From: Hydractinia symbiolongicarpus
Lineage: Eukaryota > Cnidaria > Hydrozoa > Anthoathecata > Hydractiniidae
NCBI RefSeq assembly: GCF_029227915.1
Contig: NC_079877.1
Coordinates: forward strand, 35,119,851 to 35,183,850
Direction of reading: 5' to 3'
Length of the DNA: 64,000 nt
The notes under the pieces are model-generated. The model did no database searches and was not told the origin of the DNA. It saw only the letters and a program-made list of their open reading frames with translations. Shown one piece after another: positions 21,097 through 33,768 of the stretch (its first letter is position 1; the number at the start of each line of letters is the position of its first letter). A program made the position numbers and the translations under genes.

Positions 21097-24000
21097 TGAG
21101 TTTACTCCCTGGGTACTTTCTTTGTATACTTTCGACTATACGGGCCAAGCACGGGATTTACGGGAAATCGCAGGTTTTCGTTTGCCGGCAATTAAACTTC
21201 TTTTATTTAGCGTCTCATCAAAAATGAAACATTTTTGAAAACTACTAGTCTCATGCGTTTTAGTGGTGAAAAAATGAATTAAAAAATCGTTCGGGAAATG
21301 AGGGCCAAGCCAGGGATTTACGGGAAATCGCGGGGTTTCGTTTGCCGGCGATTAAACCTCTTTCATTAAGCGTCTCTTCAAAAATGAAAACATTTTTGAA
21401 AACTACAAGTCTCATGCGTTTTAGTGGTGAAAAAATAATTTAAAAATTCGTTCGGGAAATGAGTTTACTCACTGGGTACTTTTCTAGTATACTTTTGACT
21501 ATACGGGCTGAGTCCGGGATTTACAGGAAATCGCGGGTTTTCGTTTGCCGGCGATTAAACTTCTTTTATTCAGCGTCTCATCAAAAATGAAAACATTTTA
21601 AAAAACTACAAGTCTCATGGGCTTTAGTGGTGAAATAATAATTTAAAAAATCGTTTGGGAAATGAGTTTACTCCCTGGGTACTTTCTTTGTATACTTTTG
21701 ACTATACGGGCCGAATCCGGAATTTACGGGAAATCGCAAGTTTTCGTTTGCCGGCGATTAAACTTCTTTTATTTAGCGTCTCATCAAAAATGAAAACATT
21801 TTTGAAAACTACAAGTCTCATGCGTTTTAGTGGTGAAAAAATAATTTAAAAAATCGTTAGGGAAATGAGTTTACACCCTGGGTACTTTCTTTGTATACTT
21901 TTGACTATACGGGCCGAGTCCGGGATTTACGGGAAATCGCAGGTTTTCGTTTGCCGGCGATTAAACTTCTTTTATTCAGCGTCTCATCAAAAATGAAAAC
22001 ATTTTTGAAAACTACAAGTCTCATGCGTTTTAGTGGTGAAAAAATAATTTAAAAATTCGTTCGGGAAATGAGTTTACTCACTGGGTACTTTCCTTGTATA
22101 CTTTTGACTATACGGGCCGAGTCCGGAATTTACGGGAAATCGCGGGTTTTCGTTTGCCGGCGATTAAACTTCTTTTATTCAGCGTCTCATCAAAAATGAA
22201 AACATTTTTAAAAACTACAAGTCTCATGGGCTTTAGTGGTGAAATAATAATTTAAAAAATCGTTCGGGAAATGAGTATACAGCCTGGGTACTTTCTTTGT
22301 ATACTTTTGACTATACGGGCCGAGTCCGGGATTTACGGGAAATCGCAGGTTTTCGTTTGCCGGCGATTAAACTTCTTTTATTCAGCGTCTCATCAAAAAT
22401 GAAAACATTTTTAAAAACTACAAGTCTCATGGGATTTAGTGGTGAAATAATAATTTAAAAAATCGTTCGGGAAATGAGTTTACACCCTGGGTACTTTCTT
22501 TGTATACTTTTGACTATACGGGCCGAGTCCGGGATTTACGGGAAATCGCAGGTTTTCGTTTGCCGGCGATTAAACTTCTTTTATTCAGCGTCTCATCAAA
22601 AATGAAAACATTTTTAAAAACTACAAGTCTCATGCGTTTTAGTGGTGAAAAAAAAATTTAAAAAATCGTTCGGGAAATGAGTTTACTCCCTGGGTACTTT
22701 CTTTGTATACATTCGACTATACGGGCCAAGCCAGGGATATACGGAAAATCGCGGGATTTCGTTTGCCGGCGATTAAACCTCTTTTATTAAGCGTCTCATC
22801 AAAAATGAAAACATTTTTGAAAACTACAAGTCTCATGCGTTTTAGTAGTAAAAAAATAATTGAAAAATTCGTTCGGGAAATGAGTTTACTCACTGGGTGC
22901 TTTCCTTGTATACTTTTGACTATCCGGGCCGAGTCCGGGATTTACGGGAAATCGCGGGTTTTCGTTTGCCGGCGATTAAACTTCTTTTATTCAGCGTCTC
23001 ATCAAAAATGAAAACATTTTTAAAAACTACAAGTCTCATGGGATTTAGTGGTGAAATAATAATTTAAAAAATCGTTCGGTAAATGAGTTTACACCCTGGG
23101 TACTTTCTTTGTATACTTTTGACTATACAGGCCGAGTCCGGGATTTACGGGAAATCGCGGGTTTTCGTTTGCCGGCGATTAAACTTCTTTTATTCAGCGT
23201 CTCATCAAAAATGAAAACATTTTTAAAAACTACAAGTCTCATGGGATTTAGTGGTGAAATAATAATTTAAAAAATCGTTCGGTAAATGAGTTTACACCCT
23301 GGGTACTTTCTTTGTATACTTTTGACTATACAGGCCGAGTCCGGGATTTACGGGAAATCGCAGGTTTTCGTTTGCCGGCGATTAAACTTCTTTTATTCAG
23401 CGTCTCATCAAAAATGAAAACATTTTTGAAAACAAAAAGGCTCATGCGTTTTAGTGGTGAAAAAATGAATTAAAAAATCGTTCGGGAAATGAGGGCCAAG
23501 CCAGGGATTTACAGGAAATCGCGGGTTTCGTTTGCCGGCGATTAAACCTCTTTCATTAAGCGTCTCTTCAAAAATGAAAACATTTTTGAAAACTACAAGT
23601 CTCATGCGTTTTAGTGGTGAAAAAAAAATTTAAAAAATCGTTCGGGAAATGAGTTTACTCCCTGGGTACTTTCTTTGTATACATTCGACTATACGGGCCA
23701 AGCCCCGGATATACGGGAAATCGCGGGATTTCGTTTGCCGGCGATTAAACCTCTTTTATTAAGCGTCTCATCAAAAATGAAAACATTTTTGAAAACTGCA
23801 AGTCTCATGCGTTTTAGTAGTGAAAAAATAATTTAAAAATTCGTTCGGGAAATGAGTTTACTCACTGGGTGCCTTCCTTGTATACTTTTGACAATCCGGG
23901 CCGAGTCCGGGATTTACGGGAAATCGCGGGTTTTCGTTTGCCGGCGATTAAACTTCTTTTATTCAGCGTCTCATTAAAAATGAAAACATTTTTAAAAACT

Positions 24001-27000
24001 ACAAGTCTCATAGGCTTTAGTGGTGAAATAATAATTTAAAAAATCGTTCGGGAAATGAGTATACACCCTGGGTACTTTCTTTGTATACTTTTGACTATAC
24101 GGGCCGAGTCCGGGATTTACGGGAAATCGCAGGTTTTCGTTTGCCGGCGATTAAACTTCTTTTATTCAGCGTCTCATCAAAAATGAAAACATTTTTGAAA
24201 ACAAAAAGTCTCATGCGTTTTAGTGGTGAAAAAATGAATAAAAAAATCGTTCGGGAAATGAGGGCCAAGCCAGGGATTTACGGGAAATCGCGGTGTTTCG
24301 TTTGCCGGCGATTAAACTTCTTTCATTCAGCGTCTCATCAAAAATGAAAACATTTTTGAAAACTACAAGTCTCATGCGTTTTAGTGGTGAAAAAATGAAT
24401 TAAAAAATCGTTCGGGAAATGAGGGGCAAGCCAGGGATTTACGGGAAATCTCGGGTTTCGTTTGCCGGCGATTAAACCTCTTTCATTAAGCGTCTCTTCA
24501 AAAATGAAAACATTTTTGAAAACTACAAGTCTCATGCGTTTTAGTGGTGAAAAAAAAATTTAAAAAATCGTTCCGGAAATGAGTTTACTCCCTGGGTACT
24601 TTATTTGTATACATTCGACTATACGGGCCAAGCCCGGGATATACGGGAAATCGCGGGATTTCGTTTGCCGGCGATTAAACCTCTTTTATTAAGCGTCTCA
24701 TCAAAAATGAAAACATTTTTGAAAACTGCAAGTCTCATGCGTTTTAGTGGTGAAAAAATAATTTAAAAATTCGTTCGGGAAATGAGTTCACTCACTGGGT
24801 ACTTTCCTTGTATACTTTTGACTATACGGGCTGAGTCCGGGATTTACGAGAAATCGCTGGTTTTCGTTTGCCGGCGATTAAACTTCTTTTATTCAGCGTC
24901 TCATCAAAAATGAAAACATTTTTAAAAACTACAAGTCTCATGGGCTTTAGTGGTGAAATAATAATTTAAAAAATCGTTTGGGAAATGAGTTTACTCCCTG
25001 GGTACTTTCTTTGCATACTTCTGACTATACGGGCCGAGTCCGGGATTTACGGGAAATCGGAGGTTTTCGTTTGCCGGCGATTAAACTTCTTTTATTTAGC
25101 GTCTCATCAAAAATGAAACATTTTTAAAAACTACAAGTCTCATGCGTTTTAGTGGTGAAAAAATGAATTAAAAAATCGTTCGGGAAATGAGGGCCAAGCC
25201 AGGGATTTACGGCAAATCGCGGGGTTTCGTTTGCCGGCAATTAAACTTCTTTCATTCAGCGTCTCATCAAAAATGAAAACATTTTTGAAAACTACAAGTC
25301 TTATGCGTTTTAGTGGTGAAAAAATAATTTAAAAAATCGTTCGGGAAATGAGTTTACTCCCTGGGTACTTTCTTTGTATACTTTTGATTATACGGGCCGA
25401 GTCCGGGATTTACGGGAAATCGCGGGTCTTCGTTTGCCGGCGATTAAACTTCTTTTATTCAGCGTCTCATCAAAAATGAAAACATTTTTAAAAACTACAA
25501 GTCTCATGCGTTTTAGTGGCGAAAACATATTATAAAAAATCGTTCGGGAAATGAGTTTACTCCCTGGGTACTTTCTTTGTATACTTTTGATTATACGGGC
25601 CGAGTCCGGGATTTACGGGAAATCGCAGGTTTTCGTTTGCCGGCGATTAAACTTCTTTTATTCAGCGTCTCATCAAAAATGAAAACATTTTTGAAAACAA
25701 AAAGTCTCATGCGTTTTAGAGGTGAAAAAATGAATTAAAAAATCGTTCGGGAAAAGAGGGCCAAGCCAGGGATTTACGGAAATCGCGGGGTTTCGTTTGC
25801 CGGCGATTAAACCTCTTTCATTAAGCGTCTCTTCAAAAATGAAAACATTTTTGAAAACTACAAGTCTCATGCGTTTTAGTGGTGAAAAAAAAATTTAAAA
25901 AATCGTTCCGGAAATGAGTTTACTCCCTGGGTACTTTCTTTGTATACATTCGACTATACGGGCCAAGCCCGGGATATACGGGAAATCGCGGGATTTCGTT
26001 TGCCGGCGATTAAACCTCTTTTATTAAGCGTCTCATCAAAAATGAAAACATTTTTGAAAACTGCAAGTCTCATGCGTTTTAGTGGTGAAAAAATAATTTA
26101 AAAATTCGTTCGGGAAATGAGTTCACTCACTGGGTACTTTCCTTGTATACTTTTGACTATACGGGCTGAGTCCGGGATTTACGAGAAATCGCTGGTTTTC
26201 GTTTGCCGGCGATTAAACTTCTTTTATTCAGCGTCTCATCAAAAATGAAAACATTTTTAAAAACTACAAGTCTCATGGGCTTTAGTGGTGAAATAAAAAT
26301 TTAAAAAATCGTTTGGGAAATGAGTTTACTCCCTGGGTACTTTCTTTGCATACTTTTGACTATACGGGTCGAGTCCGGGATTTACGGGAAATCAGAGGTT
26401 TTCGTTTGCCGGCGATTAAACTTCTTTTATTTAGCGTCTCATCAAAAATGAAACATTTTTGAAAACTACAAGTCTCATGCGTTTTAGTGGTGAAAAAATG
26501 AATTAAAAAATCGTTCGGAAAATGAGGGCCAAGCCAGGGATTTACGGGAAATCGCGGGGTTTCGTTTGCCGGCGATTAAACTTCTTTCATTCAGCGTCTC
26601 ATCAAAAATGAAAACATTTTTGAAAACTACAAGTCTCATGCGTTTTAGTGGTGAAAAAATAATTTAAAAAATCGTTCGGGAAATGAGTTTACTCCCTGGG
26701 TACTTTCTTTGTATACTTTTGATTATACGGGCCGAGTCCGGGATTTACGGGAAATCGCAGGTTTTCGTTTGCCGGCGATTAAACTTCTTTTATTCAGCGT
26801 CTCATCAAAAATGAAAACATTTTTGAAAACAAAAAGTCTCATGCGTTTTAGTGGTGAAAAAATGAATTAAAAAATCGTTCGGGAAAAGAGGGCCAAGCCA
26901 GGGATTTACGGAAATGGCGGGGTTTCGTTTGCCGGCGATTAAACTTCTTTCATTCAGCGTCTCATCAAAAATGAAAACATTTCTGAAAACTACAAGTCTC

Positions 27001-29760
27001 ATGGGATTTAGTGGTGAAATAATAATTTAAAAAATCGTTTTGGAAATTAGTTTACTCCCTGGGTACTTTGTTTGTATACTTTTGACTGTACGGGCCGAGT
27101 CCGGGATTTACGGGAAATCGCAGGTTTTCGTTTGCCGGCGATTAAACTTCTTTTATTCAGCGTCTCATCAAAAATGAAAACATTTTTGAAAACAAAAAGT
27201 CTCATGCGTTTTAGTGGTGAAAAAATGAATTAAAAAATCGTTCGGGAAATGAGGGCCAAGCCAGGGATTTACGGGAAATCGCGGGGATTCGTTTGCCGGC
27301 CATTAAACCTCTTTCATTAAGCGTCTCTTCAAAAATGAAAACATTTTTGAAAACTACAAGTCTCATGCGTTTTAGTGGTGAAAAAAAAATTTAAAAAATC
27401 GTTCGGGAAATGATTTACTCCCTGGGTACTTTCTTTGTATACATTCGACTATACGGGCCAAGCCCGGGATATACGGGAAATCGCGGGATTTCGTTTGCCG
27501 GCGATTAAACCTCTTTTATTAAGCGTCTCATCAAAAATGAAAACATTTTTGAAAAATGCAAGTCTCATGCGTTTTAGTGGTGAAAAGATAATTTAAAAAA
27601 TCGTTTTGGAAATGAGTTTACTCACAGGGTACTTTCTTTGTATACATTCGACTATACGGGCCAAGCACGGGATTTACGGGAAATCGCGGGTTTTCGTTTG
27701 CCGGCGATTAAACTACTTTCATTAAGCGTCTCATCAAAAATGAAAACATTTCTGAAAACTACAAGTCTCATGCGTTTTAGTGGTGAAAAAATAATTTAAA
27801 AATTCGTTCGGGAAATGAGTTTACTCACTGGGTACTTTCCTTGTATACTTTTGATTATACGGGCTGAGTCCGGGATTTACGAGAAATCGCAGGTTTTCGT
27901 TTGCCGGCGATTAAACTTCTTTTATTTAGCGTCTCATCAAAAATGAAACATTTTTGAAAACTACAAGTCTCATGCGTTTTAGTGGTGAAGAAATGAATTA
28001 AAAAATCGTTCGGGAAATGAGGGCCAAGCCAGGGATTTACGGGAAATCGCGGGGTTTCGTTTGCCGGCGATTAAACCTCTTTCATTAAGCGTCTCTTCAA
28101 AAATGAAAACATTTTTGAAAACTACAAGTCTCATGCGTTTTAGTGGTGAAAAAATAATTTAAAAATTCTTTCAGGAAATGAGTTTACTCACTGGGTACTT
28201 TCCTTGTATACTTTTGACTATACGGGCTGAGTCCGGGATTTACGGGAAATCGCGGGTTTTCGTTTGCCGGCGATTAAACTTCTTTTATTCAGCGTCTCAT
28301 CAAAAATGAAAACATTTTTAAAAACTACAAGTCTCATGGGCTTTAGTGGTGAAATAATAATTTAAAAAATCGTTTGGGAAATGAGTTTACTCCCTGGGTA
28401 CTTTCTTTGTATACTTTTGACTATACGGGCCGAATCCGGGATTTACGGGAAATCACAGGTTTTTGTTTGCCGGCGATTAAACTTCTTTTATTTAGCGTCT
28501 CATCAAAAATGAAAACATTTTTGAAAACTACAAGTCTCATGCGTTTTAGTGGTGAAAAAATAATTTAAAAAATCGTTCGGGAAATGAGTTTACTCCCTGG
28601 GTACTTCCTTTGTATACTTTTGACTATACGGGCCGAGTCTGGGATTTATGGGAAATCGCAGGTTTTCGTTTGCCGGCGATTAAACTTCTTTTATTCAGCG
28701 TCTCATCAAAAATGAAAACATTTTTGAAAACAAAAAGTCTCATGCGTTTTAGTGGTGAAAAAATGAATTAAAAAATCGTTCGGGAAATGAGGGCCAAGCC
28801 TGGGATTTACGGAAAATCGCGGGGTTTCGTTTGCCGGCGATTAAACCTCTTTCATTAAGCGTCTCTTCAAAAATGAAAACATTTTTAAAAACTACAAGTC
28901 TCATGCGTTTTAGTGGTGAAAAAAAAATTTAAAAAATCGTTCGGGAAATGATTTTACTCCCTGGGTACTTTCTTTGTATACATTCGACTATACGGGCCAA
29001 GCCCGGGATATACGGGAAATCGCTGGATTTCGTTTGCCGGCGATTAAACCTCTTTTATTAAGCGTCTCATCAAAAATGAAAACATTTTTGAAAACTGCAA
29101 GTCTCATGCGTTTTAGTGGTGAAAAGGTAATTTAAAAAATCGTTTTGGAAATTAGTTTACTCACAGGGTACTTTCTTTGTATACATTCGACTATACGGGC
29201 CAAGCACGGGATTTACGGGAAATCGCGGGTTTTCGTTTGCCGGCGATTAAACTTCTTTTATTCAGCGTCTCGTCAAAAATGAAAACATTTTTAAAAACTA
29301 CAAGTCTCATGGGCTTTAGTGGTGAAATAATAATTTAAAAATTCGTTCGGGAAATGAGTTTACTCACTGGGTACTTTCCTTGTATACTTTTGACTATACG
29401 GGCCGAGTCCGAAATTTACGGAAAATCGCGGGTTTTCGTTTGCCGGCGATTAAACTTCTTTTATTCAGCGTCTCGTCAAAAATGAAAACATTTTTAAAAA
29501 CTACAAGTCTCATGGGCTTTAGTGGTGAAATAATAATTTAAAAAATCGTTCGGGAAATGAGTATACAGCCTGTGTACTTTCTTTGTATACTTTTGACTAT
29601 ACGGGCCGAGTCCGGGATTTACGGGAAATCGCAGGTTTTCGTTTGCCGGCGATTAAACTTCTTTCATTCAGCGTCTCATCAAAAATGAAAACATTTTTGA
29701 AAACTACAAGTCTCATGCGTTTTAGTGGTGAAAAAATAATTTAAAAAATCGTTCGGGAAA
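21097..29760 (+). repeat. Mosaic domain with many short units
   Basis: It opens with a 769-bp copy of 17688-18456. It then mixes full-length units of M1-, M2-, M3-, X- and Y-like types with about 15 short units. Repeated sub-blocks include one near 24.6-25.9 kb matching 25.9-27.0 kb, with GAGTTCACTCACTGGG and CTTTGCATACTT. No single higher-order period dominates. Single-base deletions are common, for example GGAAATGATTTACTCC near 27411. Confidence 0.75.
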
Positions 29761-31790
29761 TAAGTTTACTCCCTGGATACTTTCTTTGTATACTTTTGAT
29801 TATACGGGCCGAGTCCGGGATTTACGGGAAATCGCGGGTCTTCGTTTGCCGGCGATTAAACTTCTTTTATTCAGCGTCTTATCAAAAATGAAAACATTTT
29901 TGAAAACTACAAGTCTCATGCGTTTTAGTGGCGAAAACATAATATAAAAAATCGTTCGGGAAATGAGTTTACTCCCTGGGTACTTTCTTTGTATACTTTT
30001 GATTATACGGGCCGAGTCCGGGGTTTACGGGAAATCGCAGGTTTTCGTTTGTCGGCGATTAAACTTCTTTTATTCAGCGTCTCATCAAAAATGAAAACAT
30101 TTTTGAAAACAAAAAGTCTCATGCGTTTTAGTGGTGAAAAAAAAATTTAAAAAATCGTTCGGGAAATGATTTTACTCCCTGGGTACTTTCTTTGTATACA
30201 TTCGACTATACGGGCCAAGCCCGGGATATACGGGAAATCGCTGGATTTCGTTTGCCGGCGATTAAACCTCTTTTATTAAGCGTCTCATCAAAAATGAAAA
30301 CATTTTTGAAAACTGCAAGTCTCATGCGTTTTGGTGGTGAAAAGGTAATTTAAAAAATCGTTTTGGAAATTAGTTTACTCACAGGGTACTTTCTTTGTAT
30401 ACATTCGACTATACGGGCCAAGCACGGGATTTACGGGAAATCGCGGGTTTTCGTTTGCCGGCGATTAAAACACTTTCATTAAGCGTCTCTTCAAAAATGA
30501 AAACATTTTTGAAAACTACAAGTCTCATGCGTTTTAGTGGTGAAAAAAAAATTTAAAAAATCGTTCGGGAAATGATTTTACTCCCTGGGTACTTTCTTTG
30601 TATACATTCGACTATACGGGCCAAGCCCGGGATATACGGGAAATCGCTGGATTTCGTTTGCCGGCGATTAAACCTCTTTCATTAAGCGTCTCATCAAAAA
30701 TGAAAACATTTTTGAAAACTACAAGTCTCATGCGTTTTAGTGGTGAAAAAATAATTTAAAAAATCGTTCGGGAAATAAGTTTACTCCCTGGATACTTTCT
30801 TTGTATACTTTTGATTATACGGGCCGAGTCCGGGATTTACGGGAAATCGCGGGTCTTCGTTTGCCGGCGATTAAACTTCTTTTATTCAGCGTCTTATCAA
30901 AAATGAAAACATTTTTGAAAACTACAAGTCTCATGCGTTTTAGTGGCGAAAACATAATATAAAAAATCGTTCGGGAAATGAGTTTACTCCCTGGGTACTT
31001 TCTTTGTATACTTTTGATTATACGGGCCGAGTCCGGGGTTTACGGGAAATCGCAGGTTTTCGTTTGTCGGCGATTAAACTTCTTTTATTCAGCGTCTCAT
31101 CAAAAATGAAAACATTTTTGAAAACAAAAAGTCTCATGCGTTTTAGTGGTGAAAAAAAAATTTAAAAAATCGTTCGGGAAATGATTTTACTCCCTGGGTA
31201 CTTTCTTTGTATACATTCGACTATACGGGCCAAGCCCGGGATATACGGGAAATCGCTGGATTTCGTTTGCCGGCGATTAAACCTCTTTTATTAAGCGTCT
31301 CATCAAAAATGAAAACATTTTTGAAAACTGCAAGTCTCATGCGTTTTGGTGGTGAAAAGGTAATTTAAAAAATCGTTTTGGAAATTAGTTTACTCACAGG
31401 GTACTTTCTTTGTATACATTTGACTATACGGGCCAAGCACGGGATTTACGGGAAATCGCGGGTTTTCGTTTGCCGGCGATTAAAACACTTTCATTAAGCG
31501 TCTCTTCAAAAATGAAAACATTTTTGAAAACTACAAGTCTCATGCGTTTTAGTGGTGAAAAAAAAATTTAAAAAATCGTTCGGGAAATGATTTTACTCCC
31601 TGGGTACTTTCTTTGTATACATTCGACTATACGGGCCAAGCCCGGGATATACGGGAAATCGCTGGATTTCGTTTGCCGGCGATTAAACCTCTTTTATTAA
31701 GCGTCTCATCAAAAATGAAAACATTTTTGAAAACTGCAAGTCTCATGCGTTTTAGTGGTGAAAAGGTAATTTAAAAAATCGTTTTGGAAA
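29761..31790 (+). repeat. 1,015-bp tandem duplication (5 units)
   Basis: 29761-30775 and 30776-31790 are two copies of a five-monomer block (5 x 203). Both start TAAGTTTACTCCCTGGATAC. Shared private marks are GGTCTTCG, GCGTCTTATC, GGCGAAAACATAATATAAA, TTTGTCGGCG and TTTTGGTGGTGAAAAGG (near 30331 and 31346). Confidence 0.9.
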
Positions 31791-31967
31791 TTAGTTTACT
31801 CACAGGGACGGGCCAAGCACGGGATTTACGGGAAATCGCGGGTTTTCGTTTGCCGGCGATTAGAACACTTTCATTAAGCGTCTCATCAAAAATGAAAACA
31901 TTTCTGAAAACTACAAGTCTCATGCGTTTTAGTGGTGAAAAAATAATTTAAAAATTCGTTCGGGAAA
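31791..31967 (+). repeat. 177-bp monomer, 26-bp deletion, copy 1
   Basis: CACAGGG joins directly to ACGGGCC. Unit positions from TACTTTC through GACTAT (26 bp) are missing, including GTATAC. The breakpoints differ from those of the 42-bp short class, so this is an independent event that removed the same GTATAC segment. Confidence 0.9.
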
Positions 31968-32373
31968 TGAGTTTACGCACTGGGTACTTTCCTTGTATAC
32001 TTTTGACTATACGGGCCGAGTCCGAAATTTACGGAAAATCGCGGGTTTTCGTTTGCCGGCGATTAAACTTCTTTTATTCAGCGTCTCTTCAAAAATGAAA
32101 ACATTTTTGAAAACTACAAGTCTCATGCGTTTTAGTGGTGAAAAAAAAATTTAAAAAATCGTTCGGGAAATGATTTTACTCCCTGGGTACTTTCTTTGTA
32201 TACATTCGACTATACGGGCCAAGCCCGGGATATACGGGAAATCGCTGGATTTCGTTTGCCGGCGATTAAACCTCTTTTATTAAGCGTCTCATCAAAAATG
32301 AAAACATTTTTGAAAACTGCAAGTCTCATGCGTTTTAGTGGTGAAAAGGTAATTTAAAAAATCGTTTTGGAAA

Positions 32374-32550
32374 TTAATTTACTCACAGGGACGGGCCAAG
32401 CACGGGATTTACGGGAAATCGCGGGTTTTCGTTTGCCGGCGATTAGAACACTTTCATTAAGCGTCTCATCAAAAATGAAAACATTTCTGAAAACTACAAG
32501 TCTCATGCGTTTTAGTGGTGAAACAATAATTTAAAAATTCGTTCGGGAAA
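32374..32550 (+). repeat. 177-bp monomer, 26-bp deletion, copy 2
   Basis: This unit has the same CAGGGACGGGCC junction as the copy 583 bp upstream. 583 equals 203 + 203 + 177, so the deleted unit was spread as part of a three-unit tandem duplication rather than arising twice. Confidence 0.9.
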
Positions 32551-33768
32551 TGAGTTTACTCACTGGGTACTTTCCTTGTATACTTTTGACTATACGGGCC
32601 GAGTCCGAAATTTACGGAAAATCGCGGGTTTTCGTTTGCCGGCGATTAAACTTCTTTTATTCAGCGTCTCGTCAAAAATGAAAACATTTTTAAAAACTAC
32701 AAGTCTCATGGGCTTTAGTGGTGAAATAATAATTTAAAAAATCGTTCGGGAAATGAGTATACAGCCTGGGTACTTTCTTTGTATACTTTTGACTATACGG
32801 GCCGAGTCCGGGATTTACGGGAAATCGCAGGTTTTCGTTTGCCGGCGATTAAACTTCTTTCATTCAGCGTCTCATCAAAAATGAAAACATTTTTGAAAAC
32901 TACAAGTCTCATGCGTTTTAATGGTGAAAAGATAATTTAAAAAATCGTTCGGGAAATAAGTTTACTCCCTGGATACTTTCTTTGTATACTTTTGATTATA
33001 CGGGCCGAGTCCGGGATTTACGGGAAATCGCGGGTCTTCGTTTGCCGGCGATTAAACTTCTTTTATTCAGCGTCTTATCAAAAATGAAAACATTTTTGAA
33101 AACTACAAGTCTCATGCGTTTTAGTGGCGAAAAAATAATTTAAAAATTCGTTCGGGAAATGAGTTTACTCACTGGGTACTTTCCTTGTATACTTTTGACT
33201 ATACGGGCCGAGTCCGAAATTTACGGAAAATCGCGGGTTTTCGTTTGCCGGCGATTAAACTTCTTTTATTCAGCGTCTCGTCAAAAATGAAAACATTTTT
33301 AAAAACTACAAGTCTCATGGGCTTTAGTGGTGAAATAATAATTTAAAAAATCGTTCGGGAAATGAGTATACAGCCTGGGTACTTTCTTTGTATACTTTTG
33401 ACTATACGGGCCGAGTCCGAGATTTACGGGAAATCGCAGGTTTTCGTTTGCCGGCGATTAAACTTCTTTCATTCAGCGTCTCATCAAAAATGAAAACATT
33501 TTTGAAAACTACAAGTCTCATGCGTTTTAATGGTGAAAAAATAATTTAAAAAATCGTTCGGGAAATAAGTTTACTCCCTGGATACTTTCTTTGTATACTT
33601 TTGATTATACGGGCCGAGTCCGGGATTTACGGGAAATCGCGGGTCTTCGTTTGCCGGCGATTAAACTTCTTTTATTCAGCGTCTTATCAAAAATGAAAAC
33701 ATTTTTGAAAACTACAAGTCTCATGCGTTTTAGTGGCGAAAACATAATATAAAAAATCGTTCGGGAAA
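32551..33768 (+). repeat. 609-bp trimer, two copies
   Basis: 32551-33159 and 33160-33768 share, in order, a unit with GAGTCCGAAATTTACGG, a unit starting TGAGTATACAGCC, and a unit starting TAAGTTTACTCCCTGGATAC. Both copies have GTTTTAATGGTG. Confidence 0.87.
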
